Positions 42,631-55,284 are shown, counted from the first letter of the stretch. The stretch: DNA of 64,000 bases from Xanthostigma xanthostigma (GCA_963575645.1 OY754467.1:51617108-51681107), one strand, 5' to 3'. The notes: a model not told the origin generated them from the sequence alone. Made by a program: numbers and translations.

Positions 42631-43125
42631 AACTGAATTTAATATTCCATTATGTTGAGCATTCCATAAAGAAACTGTACCTCAATGGATGTATAGAATG
42701 AACGATCAACGGAGATATTTTCCGTTTAATGAATATTTTAATGGGGAATTTATTCGGTCATAAATTTAATCCCCCCTTGATGCCTCCCCTGTACTCTCAC
42801 CTATTATTTCCCTCCATTCTAGACATGGGAAAACTTAACAATCGCAATTTGGAAATATTATGATACTTTTATTGAGTTACAATTTTTAATATTTTATTTT
42901 CTTATATTTCTTGATTTTGTTGCAAGTTGGCTTAATCAGTGCTAATATATTCGATATGTATAAAGGCAAACACAATACTGGAGAATTGTCCGAGATCGAA
43001 CCGCTAACGTTCTGCTTTCAAGGTAGACGCTTTTATTCCCTCAGCCATATTGAACAGACTTGCTTTACGTCTGCTAGGTATGTTGGTATAATATTACCCA
43101 TACTATTATAAATGCAAAAGTTACT

Positions 43126-43245
43126 CTGTTAACAATCCGTGTGTCATTGTTAGATTAACAATCCGTGTGTCATTGTTAGAATAACAATCCGATTGTTGCC
43201 CCACACCAATATGTGTGTCATTGTTAGAATGACGAGCCGATTGTT
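43126..43245 (+). repeat. short tandem repeats of AACAATCCGTGTGTCATTGT
   Basis: Three to four imperfect units about 23-35 bp long, with GTGTGTCATTGTTAGA common to all; some are split by GATTGTTGCCCCACACC. Confidence 0.65.
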
Positions 43246-43697
43246 GTCTCACGAAATTCTTTGTCGTCGCCTGCTGGGGGGGGGGTCTCTTACAATATAA
43301 ATTTAACAGGATTACGTTAAGTCTTATTTTCCTCAGCCCTGGTCTGGTCGTGGAGAAAGATTTCAGTTATACTCCATAGCAAGTCTGCGACGCTGTGCGT
43401 GTGTGTAACGTCTTGAACTTTCCGTGAGTCTCAACTTTTGTCATATATCTTCAGGGTCTTCAAAAACGTATTATTGAGAGAGTGTGAAAGCTGCATACGT
43501 TTTGCCAACATGTTATCTTTCAACTAGAATGTCTTTATTATCTCCTCATTCCGCCTTATCGATAGGTAGTTTTGTCTACTCAAATAGCTTAAGGGGTTAT
43601 GCCACCTTGACGATTGGAAAACTGGGTATAAAAAGAAACATTTTTTTGGCGCAGCCGTTAAGTATATAAAGTAATTCTTATTTGATATATGTATATA

Positions 43698-43837
43698 TGT
43701 CACCGGGATATTGTCAAACCCGTGATATTATTATTTCACTTAGTGAAATTATAATATCACGACTCTTTGTCAATCGTGATATTGTAATTTCACTAGTGAA
43801 ATTACAATATCACGGATTTGACAATATTCCGGGGATA
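43698..43837. repeat. 140-bp cloverleaf MITE, copy 1
   Basis: An outer stem TGTCACCGGGATATTGTCAA paired with 43817-43837, and two inner perfect or near-perfect hairpins CGTGATATTATTATTTCACT / TAGTGAAATTATAATATCAC and CGTGATATTGTAATTTCACT / AGTGAAATTACAATATCACG, separated by ACTCTTTGTCAAT. Exactly the same length and layout as the element at 55285-55424. Flanked by TATATA on both sides. Confidence 0.85.
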
Positions 43838-43839
43838 TA

Positions 43840-44640
43840 TATACAGTAGTTTTATGAACAATTTGCAGTATTGACGATTAAATGGCGGAGATATGAGCCG
43901 ATAAGTAGGACCCTATTTTGAAAATCCTCGGTGATGATGTAGATGATTTCTCTGTTAGGTATTGTCAGAAACATAATTTTTTTTCTTTGTTGAAAAATAA
44001 AATAGCTACAATGTGACGAAGGATAAAAATTTTCAAAATTTTCTTTAGAAATTTATTTACATCGAAATTTTGAGATTGAAAAATTTATAACTTTTGAACA
44101 AGGTACCCAATCAAAAAAGTCCTACGTCACATTGTAGATAATATTATAAAAAAACAAGTGTTATAAATTTTAAAGAAATCTGTTGAGTAGATCTTGAGAT
44201 ATCGTGTGCACCGTTTTGAAAAATGTAGTTTCGAAAAAAACGCAAAAGAAAAAACTAACTGATTGAATGCTCTGTGACTATATGAACTATTTATTGCTAT
44301 AACTTCGGTAATTTTGGAATAGCTAAACGCTTAAAATATTCTAAAAGTTATAAACAATTCATCTTTACCCTAAATATTCATAAAATTAGAAAGTTTCTGA
44401 TTTTATATTAATGTTATGGTTCAAGCCCTTGAAATAAATGGATCAAAACTCGAGATAGTTTTGTATTTCTGACTGACTGGGGTTTTTGAGGCAATCCTAG
44501 GTATAAAGAGCATAGCTGGCTAAAGATATAGGAACTAAAATATTCATTACGAACATTGAGTGGTCCAGTCAATTGTTGTACTACAGTGAATGATAAAGGT
44601 ATATAAAAATGAATACAGTAACGCCATCTCTCCGTGGCAA
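43840..44640. other. gene-free intronic DNA
   Basis: AT-rich, nothing recognised except partial phrases like ATGTGACGAAGGATAAAAAT; no conserved element identified. Confidence 0.45.
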
Positions 44641-44649
44641 AATCAACAG

Positions 44650-45331
44650 AAAAAAAAAATTGGTTGTCTGTAAAGTCGGTTTACGGACGATAGTTTTACG
44701 TGATAACGTATTCCGTAATACATAACCTAAACCTCCCAAAATTTGGTTTCAATCCGCTTATCCTTGGTGTCGGAATGATAAGAAATGTCAAAAGTGACGT
44801 TTGCAACTGTCAAAGTATTATGTTCTAATAATAATTAGTTATTCCAATAGTTAACTTAGAAGGCGTTGCATTTCACAAAATACTAATGTCAAAAAATTGA
44901 ATTAAACATTAGAAATGCAGCCGTTTTCATGTTAAGACAAGACATACGTTATTTTCAAATTTCCATGTACGGCAAACAAAGACGACCGACCGCGTCGCGT
45001 CATGCATTAGACAACATTGCATTTATACAGCTATTTTTCTATATAAATTTGTATAAAAAAACTGTTTAGGCAAATTCTGTCATACGAAATCTATGTAACA
45101 TGTTCTCCTCTTTCGTTTAAGACTGGTTTCAAACCGATCTGATTTAAATTGAGCGAGAAATTAGCAAAAAGCACGCACAGGGTCAGGCGGAACGTTACGC
45201 GTTAGGAACGTTACGTTAGGAACGTTACGACCGTTAGGAACGTTACACTTTTTCGTACATGCAGCCGGTGTTTTATCAATTTATAAGATTGGTGATTCAT
45301 CAATTTATAAGACGTTATCACGTCAAAAATG
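44650..45331. repeat. dispersed repeat, copy of 8284-9418
   Basis: Starts in A-rich DNA then AATTGGTTGTCTGTAAAGTC. It differs from the other copy by small changes, including an expanded AGGAACGTTACG stretch (45192-45250), and lacks the 480-bp insertion seen in the other copy. Confidence 0.7.
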
Positions 45332-46076
45332 TTCATTTGTGTCAATAAGGTTTATTACTATGGTGATGTAGGTAGAAATAAATACAGTAACGCGATCTTT
45401 CGGTGCAAAAATGAAAAGTCAAAATGTATTTGAATATTCCTGTAAATATTAAGGCTTTAGTAAATCGTCTGTCTCGTCGGTTTACCAATCGCCTTGATAA
45501 AGCATAATTATAGTGTGTGATCATTCAAAATGAGTAATAACACATACTAAATGTAATAAATTGTACCTACTCTAGATTCTGGAAGCTTGTGGTGGCTTGA
45601 AATTAGATATCCGCGGTGTTGATTTACTACAGTACGAAAGAGACAAGTGAATTGCGATCGTTAAAACCTACGCCAACTAGATAGAATTAGTTATGTATAG
45701 AATATTTTAATATAAATTTAGACATATTATATTTGAGGCCCTGGATTGTTTTGTATGCATGAAAGAGGAGATTTTATACTTAATTAGAATTTTTATAGCC
45801 TAAGTAGCTATTAAGTGTTAAGTTCAAGTTGTAGTAAATGGGTCGCAAAAGTTTATATTATACTGCTGATTGAATTTTAAATCACTATGCGTAGCGTGCA
45901 AAATCAGTCGCTGCTGTAATATTTTATTCCACCAAAAACAAAAAAAAGGGTCCAGTTCGCCTCGGGCATCATGGCGCGCAGTGCAAGAAAATCAAACTTT
46001 CGGCCCTTGTGATGTAATATACTATTATAACACATAAAACAGATTACAAAGTAAAACAAAATTGACAATGTTGAGT

Positions 46077-48020
46077 TTCCAGCCAATTGGGCGACGGGAC
46101 CATTCCAACTTCAAAAATGTTGACATTTGATTATAATAAAGAAAATAAAATTTCTGATATCGCCTGAGGTGACGCGGGTAATGGCTAGTATTCAATATGA
46201 TATTAACTATTCGTTGCCATGGTTACCTACATAATATGTTCCACGTCATGTAAAAATTAATCAAAACATGCCGAACTAGTTTATTTCTGACAGATCCAAA
46301 GAACAAAAGAGCGGCTGATTTTTTTTTATGTTCAAAATATTTCCGAAATTATAAAGTTTAGAAAAAAATTTTTTTAACGAAGCTTTCTTGAAAAAATAAA
46401 TAGAATAATAAGCCGTTATAAAAAGTATACCATTATTATATAAAAAACACCGTTTTAGCATATATCTCTTCTGCGCATGCGCCGATTTTCCCCAAAAACA
46501 ATAGGGCTCTTCATATTTGCATACCAAACATCCTCCCAAAATTTGGTTTCAATCCGCTCATCCGTTTGACATGTATCGTGTTCACAGACTAACAGACAAA
46601 CAGACGATCAGAATTTTTCCAAAAAGATGTTTTTTGGATTCGGAGGACCTCAAAACGGAAAGATATTGTAAAATTTTTGAAAAGTGACTTTTGACCTAAA
46701 CTAGTACCATTCCCCACTTGTGGGTTGGAATGGTAAAATTACTGACATGTTGAATTTATGTTGAACTGAAAAAAAAAAAAAAATATGATCAACTCCCGGA
46801 CGTTATTTTAAATATATATTTTTTAGAGTGAATGCAAAGTATGCGTAATAATAAATAAAATATAAACTGACATATCTATGTATGGACTCCTACAAAATGT
46901 GAAAATATGAATGCGTTTTAAAATGACCGCTATGAATTTTATATTATGAATTAGTTTATATTTTATGAAAGGTTGGTTGAAAAAGTGGAATAATTGTAAT
47001 AAAATAACATCAATGACGATGAAATTTATATTATATAGAAAACAGCACATTCAATTATTTGAAGATCTTGGATTCGATGTTTTCTATTTCATTTTGTTGG
47101 TCGTAAAATCACGATTTTTATTTGTATTTCTTTTTATTTTATATTGTCGTCTGGAAATTGAATGAAATGGTATAGACTGTCAATGTCAGCCATGATTTAC
47201 AGTGTTTTTTAATAAATTGCTATTTGATTTTGTTTTCAAAAAGTGCAGTATAATGTATTATTATTTATTTTATTTCGTGCTATGGAATTATTGTATCCAT
47301 CGATGTATATACATTTTACCATTCTAACCCACAAGTGGGGAATAGTACTAGTTTAGTTCAAAATTAAACCTTTCAAAATTTTACAATGTCTTTTCATTTT
47401 GAGGTCCCCCGAAACCAAAAAACATATTTTTGGAAAAACTCTGAGTTAGTCTGTTTGTCTGTGAGCACGATACATGTCAAACGGATGAACGGATTGTAAC
47501 CAACTTTTGGGAGGATGTCTGATACGCAAATATAAAGTGTCATATTGTTTTTGAGAAAAATAGGGCGCATGCGCAGAAGAGAAATATGTTATAACGTAGT
47601 ATTTTGTATAATAATGGTATACTTTTCATAACGACTTGTTATTCTATTTATTTTTTCAAGAAAGTTTTGTTAAAATTTTTTTTCTAAGCTTTATAGTTTC
47701 GGAAATATTTTAAAAATAAAAAATATCAGCTGTTCTTTTAGTTTGTAGATCTGTCAGAAATAAACTATGTAGTTAAGTTTATTGTCTGAAAAACTGGTCG
47801 ATAATTTTATTTATTAAACTAGTTGCGCATGCTTTGATTAATTTTTACATGACGTGGAACATATTATGAAGGCAACCATGGCAACGAATAGCAAATATCA
47901 TATTGAATACTAGCCATTACCCGCGTCACCTCACGCGATATCAGAAATTTTTATTTTTAATACTATATCAAATGTCAACATTTTGAAGTTGGAATGGTCC
48001 CGTCGCCCAATTGGCTGGAA
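46077..48020. mobile_element. 1.94-kb element with ~650-bp terminal inverted repeats
   Basis: TTCCAGCCAATTGGGCGACG at the left pairs with the reverse at 48001-48020. Within the arms GGTGACGCGGGTAATGGCTA, CATGACGTGGAACATATTAT and CCCACTTGTGGGTTGGAATG also match in reverse. A fragment of another MITE (47784-47820) is inserted in the right arm. No transposase found; ORFs of 60-87 codons are arm artefacts. Shorter relatives begin at about 54596 and 15550. Confidence 0.8.
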
Positions 48021-48160
48021 TATTTTTAATGCAAGCGAAAGTATACAAAATAATAAATTGATGATTTTTTATCTCTATATTTTAATAAAAATAAAAACGC
48101 ATATTTTTTAAGTGTTTTTGTACAGTGCAGTAGGTGTATAAAATAAATAACCAGTATATA

Positions 48161-48356
48161 TGTAGGGAAGGACGGGGTCAATTGTAACACGGGTCAATTG
48201 TAACAGTGACTATTTTAGTGACATCTACCAACAAAACCAGAAAATGATTCTAGTGCATTGATGTACATTCAGTCACCAGCGACTGTATGTACTTTATTTT
48301 GTTGGTAGATGTCACTAAAATAGTCACTGTTACAATTGACCCCGTCCTCCCCTACA
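48161..48356. repeat. TIR MITE of 196 bp
   Basis: TGTAGGGAAGGACGGGGTCA begins a TIR that is matched by TGACCCCGTCCTCCCCTACA at the right. Next to it lie GTCAATTGTAACAGTGACTA and its complement. The loop is about 70 bp. Confidence 0.75.
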
Positions 48357-48929
48357 TTTTGTCTCGTTGAGATTTTATTTATAAATGCAAAGCCAGAGGG
48401 ACTCCATTTAAATATTAAATATTAAAAAGTACGTACGAAGAACGAAACAAAATGTTTCTAACAAACCAACCCATATTTTTAATTGCTGTTTCATGTATAT
48501 TAAAAAAAAAAAACTTTTATAAAGATTATGTAAAAATAATCCAGCCTTTGTTGAGAAATATTTATCGTTTTTTTCCCGTATACACCGTGTGCTGTTTAGA
48601 TGTACAATTACAATTTATATGTAAATGTTTAACACTGTTTTTTCATAAGAAGAGTATTATTTTCATAGTTTAGTGCAGGCGCCAAGGGTACCTTTGTCTG
48701 CAAAATATGAGGATCGCAAACTCTTTTGAGATACCATTACTTAAAATAAGCTATTTTGGAATATGTATAGATAGTATGTAAACAGCGAAATAGGACAGCC
48801 TGTATATATTTTATGTTATTTTAAGGTCCACAAATATAACAAATACTGAAATATTCAGTGTCAATTTTGCGCTCACTGACCACTGACACAAACAAATTAA
48901 TATAACATCTGTTTGTATTAACATTTTAA

Positions 48930-49404
48930 TTAACAAAAAAATTAAACCGCCGAAAAACTGAGAAGCAAAAAATAATAAATCTTTTTATTTAACTAAGTTC
49001 TATCTAAGTAGTTGAACGTATGTGACAGTCTAGTATATCTAAGTAATTTTGAGTCGGCGTCAACAATCCTTCGCCGGAAATCTCTGAGCGTTCACGAAGT
49101 TAATATCAGCGACAGAGCAACCCTAACGGGCACACTGAGGGCACACGTCTTTGCGAGTGGTCGTGTGGAGAGCGCATGTTTAGAATGTTAATGTTTATCA
49201 ATGGAGATTTCACGTATCATTGTTAATTTGATTTGGTTATTTCTTTTAGAGATCTTTGTTCATTGATGGTTTGACGCCGACTCAAAATTACTTAGATATA
49301 CTAGACTGTCACATACGTTCAACTACTTAGATAGAACTTAGTTAAATAAAAAGATTTATTATTTTTTGCTTTTCAGTTTTTCGGCGGTTTAATTTTTTTG
49401 TTAA
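48930..49404. repeat. foldback element, TTAACAAAAAAATTAAACCG ends
   Basis: Arms of about 130 bp include ACCGCCGAAAAACTGAG and GTTGAACGTATGTGACAGTC, matched in reverse. The centre (GAGTCGGCGTCAAC) is close to that of 41176-41411, so the two are related. No ORF. Confidence 0.8.
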
Positions 49405-49409
49405 AAAGT

Positions 49410-50960
49410 TTTTATTTAATAATTTTTTGTGGCTATATAATTTATAATTGTAATATACACAACTCAGCATGAAAATCTGTGAGTGAACAATAAATCACCC
49501 CTATTTTCCCACCCTTAGGGTAGGAATTTTTTTTCCAAATCTATATGAGACGAACCTCGAGGTATACCCTATCCAATAAAAAAATAATTATCAAAATTGG
49601 ACCACTCTGTAAAAAGTTATGTGTGGTCATACATTACAATCAGTGAGTGAACAATCAATCATCCCCTGTTTTCCTACCCTTAGGGTTGGAATTTTTCTAC
49701 CAAATTTATATGGGACCAACTTCGGGGTATACCGTTTCAAACAAAAAAATAATTATCAAAATCGGACTACTCTGTAAAAAGTTTTGCGTGGTCATACATA
49801 AATAAAAAAAAAAATAAAAAAAAATAAAAAAAAAATAAAAAAAAAAAATATACGCGTCGAATTGAGAACCTCCTCCGTTTTTGTTTTTCGTCGGTTAAAA
49901 ATAACAAATCCTTACCTACATTTTTCCATTTTTAAATCTACTACGTATTTATAAAAAAAACGTACCGGTTAAATAATCTTTAATTATCCCCTTTAGTCAA
50001 TCGCAAAAACCTTTTTAAAATATATTTTTAAATTATGTTATTTGATAGCATTATTTAAAAAAACAAAAAACGAATACAGACGATAAAAAATCATGGTTTG
50101 AAAATTTAACGCATTTTTACAATTCTGTTGAACATTTAAAAAACATAATATTCTTGAAGTGCTGACGTGGTGTTCTACATAGAAATTTAGAAAATATAAA
50201 ATGACATTAAATAATATTAGAAAATAGAAAACATGAATTTGTACTACGCTTAGAAAATCATTTCCTTAAAAAAGTTGTATTATTATTTGTGTAAATATCG
50301 GTTAACAACGGAAACGTGCAATAAATGTTCAGGACCTAATTTATTTTGAATAAAAAATTAATTTGTTGTCTTACGACATAATATTACATAATACGGAATA
50401 TTCTGATCGTAATTTTTTTATATTACAGAGATCTTGTCGAGAAGTTCGTAAAAACTATTATTTTTTTCTTCCGTCCTCTTTGAAATGCGCGGCAGTACAT
50501 TAACCGGGCACATTTCTATTTGTAGGTTATGTTTATGACTCATTTACAATCATGTTTATGTTGACGTTGCCACATTTTCAATAACGCACTCTGGTTCAAT
50601 ATGTTACGTGATGTTTTTACAAATCGCGGCTGTTATTTAATAAATGGGAGACATGCGAGAATAAATAGACCGCAGTATTTTTTTAACAGTTTAAAAAATC
50701 TTAATCTTTTATAACGTAATGTTTTTGTGCAATCTTTCCTGCTAATACTTCGATAAATTTTTTAATTCTCAATATTATAATATTAGAAATGTTGTAATAG
50801 TCACCCATCACCTCCACCATATTGGATGCGCTACTTCCACCAATATATTTAAAACAAAATAATTAATCACAAAGTAAACATTTTTATGTCTTTTTTAACG
50901 TAATATGCTATCAATTCTATATGCATTAAGGAAGATGATAATATTAACAAGTTGTGAAAC
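49410..50960. other. gene-free intronic DNA with direct repeats
   Basis: Two versions of CAATCANTGAGTGAACAAT-type phrases (about 49480-49620 and 49640-49790) form a 150-bp direct repeat ending in GTGGTCATACAT. A long A-rich run at 49803-49850 precedes the reverse of a GAGGAGGTTCT-type repeat. Otherwise nothing is seen. Confidence 0.5.
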
Positions 50961-50965
50961 TTTTA

Positions 50966-51259
50966 AAGTGAAACTTTTATTCTATCGCCCCGAATTTTTC
51001 TGGCCGTCTGTTGCAAGTGAAAGGCGTTCGGAGTAAGCGCTCGGTAGAGCAGCCAAGGCCAATATGGCGGCGCCCATGGTTAGCATCAGCTGACCGTGTA
51101 GTATGTATAACATCGATAGTCAGTCTGTCATGCGGGCAAGTGCTGTACAGTGTTTACATGTTTTTATTCGTGTATTCATGTGAATATTGTTGTTTATAAT
51201 TAATCGTGATGGATAAGTGTCTACAATCCAACGCCTACAATCCAATAAAAGTTTCACTT
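50966..51259. repeat. MITE enclosing a promoter-like GC-rich core
   Basis: Ends AAGTGAAACTTTTATT and its exact reverse at 51244-51259. The interior (51010-51130) is GC-rich and includes CCAAT followed by ATGGCGGCGCCCATGG, which fits the YY1-type CAATATGGCGGC motif. The ORF at 51011-51199 is probably not a protein. Confidence 0.6.
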
Positions 51260-51389
51260 GCGTCGTGGTTTATTAAAACCACACAACTGTTTTTTTTTTA
51301 TATAAAGTCCCATAACTAACATTTTCCATGTTGGCTTCAAGAAATTGTGCGTACACTGAATTAATATCGTAATTATGTTTCCCTCTTTG

Positions 51390-51624
51390 CGACATCTCAC
51401 AGAATTTATTCAAAGCTATTAATTCATAAGCAAACAAAAAAAAAACTGTTTTAGTACCAAGTAGCGACATCTGTTACAATTCGCTCAAAGCTATTAGTTC
51501 AGAAGCAAACCTGGTAGAATTTGCTCAAAGCTATTAGTTCAGACGTCGCGGTCGGGCCGCAAACGAAATACATTTTGTAGAATTATATTTATCGCACCCG
51601 GATGAAACCGGGACGGACCGCTAG
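51390..51624 (+). mobile_element. Helitron 3' region with minisatellite, second copy
   Basis: Ends hairpin CCCGG-ATGAAA-CCGGG, then CTAG at 51621-51624 and T. Similar TTCAGAAGCAAAC units precede it as at 39465-39687. Confidence 0.7.
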
Positions 51625-51944
51625 TTGTAACATAGAATTGTACTTGTATACAAGTATTTTCACAGTAATATAGTGTGTACTGCTTCGACTGTAATTTTTG
51701 AATTAATAAATCAAATAGTGAACAGCATTGCGGGGTTCAGCGAATGCAGTTGCAAAGAGGCCGTGATTCGGCTCCAGTGTAAGATTAATATGAATATTCA
51801 TAAACGTTCACCAGTTATATTCCTACCGCCGTACCAGTAGTAGTGTGTACGTGAACAGACAATCAGTAGCGTACCATTGCTATATAATCAATTTTAGTAA
51901 TGGTCGTCTTGATCCCCCGACAAAATATCATGTTGACTAAATAT

Positions 51945-52429
51945 TAGAGATGCCACGAATATTCGGCTACTATTCGGTATTCGGCCTATTCGGCTACTTT
52001 TTTTAATATTCGGTATTCGGCCGAATGTTGCGTACTATTCGGCCGAATACCGAATATCAAATCATGAGGAAAAACGCACATATTACTAAAAAATATGCGA
52101 TTTTTTTCTTAAATAGTATTATTTTGTAAAGCTTTTGGTGAACAAACAGTGATATTTTTTAGTAATAAGGACTATTAATAACACAATTTGATGTAACAAT
52201 GAACAAATAATGCGTGTCGTGACACGGTCTAGTTGCGCAAATGAAACAAATACGCCCGCGGCGTTGCTACCGCACGCTCCGTAATGGGACAAGTCGTAAC
52301 CTGTCACCCGCGAAATGTACACATAATTTGCCGAACATTCGGCCGCCGAATATTCGGCGCTTGGGCCGAGAACATGGCCGAATATTCGGTATTCGGTATT
52401 CGGCAAAATCACTATTCGTGGCATCACTA
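51945..52429. mobile_element. hAT MITE, TSD CTAAATAT, ATTCGGCCGAATA-rich
   Basis: TAGAGATGCCACGAATATTC pairs with the right end ATTCGTGGCATCACTA. Perfect TSD CTAAATAT (51937-51944, 52430-52437). Between the ends, phrases of ATTCGGCCGAATAC are repeated near both termini, as multiple transposase-site-like motifs. No coding; the 102-codon and 81-codon ORFs are overlapping artefacts. Confidence 0.9.
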
Positions 52430-52879
52430 CTAAATATCATACGGGAAAAATATCCCCCGACAAAACAAGTATGTGAACAGCTTTAAGTTTGCAAAAGAGC
52501 TCGTACAGAGGGCATAGCACCGCATCGCGTAATGCCACACTATGCAGTCAGTGAAATACACATAAAAATGATTTGTGGGTGGCGCTCTGATGTGTCCGGT
52601 CTGTGTCCATCTGCACTGCGTCACCCATCCACACTACTGTATAATATACAGTATACCTCTATAATGTTCTGTAGTAGGTCTACTTCCATATATATAGTGG
52701 ACTGATTCGATACGAACGTTCTATTCAAATATTAACCAAGCCTGTACTACTACTGACTACTGCATTGTAGGTGTCAGAACAGTATTTACGTATATAATTT
52801 CAAAGCTTGCTTGGAATCTATCTGTGTTTTTATGTAATTAATTAATGTATTAATAACCGAGGTATGAAGAAAAATTGTA

Positions 52880-53003
52880 TACACCACACTGGCCGAAGGT
52901 GTGATAACTTTGCCCTGCGCTTCATGATGCCCTTGGCTTCGCCTCTGCAGGCATTATAGCGCGCAGGGCAAGAATATCACACTTTCGGCGCTTGTAGTGT
53001 AAT
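52880..53003. repeat. small inverted repeat
   Basis: CACACTGGCCGAAGGTGTGA is matched loosely by TCACACTTTCGGCGCTTGT; the inner GCCCTGCGC pairs with GCGCAGGGC. A related stretch is at about 45902-46020. Confidence 0.55.
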
Positions 53004-53490
53004 ATACTATTTATTTATTGAAGTTAAACTTCTTTAGGCACGCTTGACTTGGGGAGTAAGCTGGTAAATGCCTGACGAAAGCGTTTACGGAAGCGCATCA
53101 TCGGACGAGGCGAACGGTGCGTGATTATTAGAGGCGAACGGTAGTTGAAAGGGAGATATAAGTTAGTGAAGATAGTAAAAGAGAGAGTTACATTTCGTAT
53201 TTTGGAAGTTGAGAGGGAGATATAAGTTAACAATCGTTTTTGTATCAAAAATACATTTCATCGAATTTTGCTGCATTTTGTAACGGGAAATAATGTAGGT
53301 TAGTTAATAAATCCTTTTAAATGTATTATAAATTATGATAATAAATATATATGTACATATTTTGCCTATTAATTAATAAAAAATTATATTCTAAACATTT
53401 AGTCTTTGTAGATATGTGCTGCAGAGTGAGGTTATATTGTGTCGTTAAATCAGGATGTCCAATCAAAATATGGTGATAGATTAACGAATA

Positions 53491-54077
53491 AGAGTTTGTT
53501 TGTTTGAACGCGCTAATCTCAGGAACTACTGGTTCAAATTGAATAATTTTTTTTTTGTTGGATAGCCCATTTACCGAGGAAGGCAATAGGCTATATAATA
53601 TTACGCTACGACGATTAGGAGCGGAGCTTTAATGAAAAATGTTGCAAAAAGTATCTCAAAAATAAGCTTCTATTCATGTGAAATGCACTAACTAGATATA
53701 CTCATATTAGTGATGAAAGAACACAACCTCTGGTAGATCAATCAGTAGCGCATGCGACTGTCAATATCAGGGTCGTGGGTTCGAGCCCCACGTTGGGTGA
53801 ATATTTTTATTTTTTTTTTTTATTTTTTACATTGCTTTTTTCTAAGGCTTACATTTAAATTTATTTTAATTTTATTTAATTCATTTAAAAAAAATATTCG
53901 TTAAAAAAAGTTTAAATACTGCTCTTTATCGACAAAAACTTTTGAACGGTAACTCCGATCATCATGAAATTTCGACACAACATTCATCTTGGTAAACTAA
54001 GATGAATGTGTGTACTCATGTCCTTTCCTTCCCCATTCATTCTTTTGCACCCGGGTGAAACCGGGCGGGACCGCTAG
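53491..54077 (+). mobile_element. 5'-truncated Helitron with tRNA-Lys-like region
   Basis: Ends hairpin CCCGG-GTGAAA-CCGGG, GCGGGACCG, CTAG, then T. Reads TTTGAACGCGCTAATCTCAG and GTTGGATAGCCC near its front like the minus-strand copies. The 5' terminus TC… is missing. The tRNA-derived stretch is at 53729-53799. Confidence 0.8.
53729..53799 (+). tRNA. tRNA-Lys-derived sequence in a Helitron
   Basis: The B-box and 3' side are perfect (GGGTTCGAGCCCCACGTTGG). The 5' side, the A-box and the anticodon loop are mutated (loop CTGTCAA instead of CTCTTAA), so it is likely not a working tRNA. Confidence 0.5.
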
Positions 54078-55039
54078 TATTATATATGGCAGGAAGAAGT
54101 TTTACTTCAGTCGTGTGGTCTAAAGCACACTCGCTTTTTTATATATCTACCTGTTATGTCAAATATTATTTTTGGAGTTGAAATGGATGATATCGTCCAA
54201 TTAACTCGAATTTTATCTGAAATATTACGGTATAAGATTCGGACTGATAGCATACTAATCGAGCACTGAATTAAATCCGTCGTTTCTTTGAATAAATCTG
54301 CACAGATTGCGGAATAATTCAGCAGTGTATAATTGACAGCCAGGGTAGAGCGGAGCGGTGCGAAGCCGTAAGTCAGAGGCGAGCGGCCATCGACATTTTA
54401 CAGAAAAGGCAAGGCGAAGCGAGGGGTGGGACAGTGAGTCGGTAGCTCGCGGCATCGCTCATTAAAACTGGGACATGCGCCCGTTGTTTGCTAAATGACA
54501 ACATGGATGCGGTAGACTGGTACACATTTACATATATCTACACATTTACACGTTAAATTGTAGAGTACCGAACTATATTAGGAACTAAATTTCATTCAAC
54601 TGGGTGACGGGACTATTCCAACATCAAATATTGACATTTGACAAATGATATTAAAGAAAATGAAATTTATGTTAACGCGTACGGTGACGCGGGTAACGGC
54701 TAGTATTAAATATTATAATATTTGATATTATTTACAGAATATGTTATCATCTGATGTAAAAATTGAACAATGCATGTTTGTCAACTACCTAACAGATCTC
54801 TTTTTTCCAAAAAAACATTACAAAACTTTCTTGTAAAAATAGATAAAATAAATAACCGTTATTAAAAGTATGCCATTATTATATAAAAAAAAAACAACGC
54901 TCTAGCATATGTTACTTTTGCGCATGCGCCGATTTTCTCCAAAAAACATTTACAAAACTTACCAGGAAAAATAGATGGAATAGTAAACCGTTATGAAAAG
55001 TATATCGTTATTATATAAAAAACAACGCACATTCATATA

Positions 55040-55284
55040 AGTTTACCGAGATTAATGTTGTGTCCAAATTTCATGACGATCGGAGTTACCATTCAAAAGT
55101 TTTTGTCAGACGGACAAATTTTGAGTTGCATTTTGCAACATTTTTCATTGATGCTCCGCTCCTGTTAGTCGATATGATATAGCTTATAGTCTTCCTCAAA
55201 AAAAAAAAAAAAAAAATAATTGGAACCAGTAGTTCCTGAGATTAGCGCGTTCAACCAAACAAACACACTCTTCAGCTTTATATA
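55040..55284 (-). mobile_element. Helitron 5' part, broken by the cloverleaf MITE
   Basis: The minus-strand start region TATATAAAGCTGAAGAG is at about 55270, and the terminal TACTAATA-like part is displaced to about 55425-55437. So the MITE at 55285-55424 landed within the first 20 bp of the Helitron. Confidence 0.6.

Larger units (their letters stand above)
53025..54110. repeat. GAAGT-type MITE interrupted by a Helitron
   Basis: GAAGTTAAACTTCTTTAGGC at the left and AAGAAGTTTTACTTCAGTCG at the right define the element. The Helitron 53491-54077 is inside it, so it is the younger of the two. Confidence 0.6.

Noticed and set aside
51011-51199. 62-codon ORF as a gene
   Set aside because: Lies inside a TIR element, no family, start context weak. 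The promoter-like DNA is a more sensible reading.
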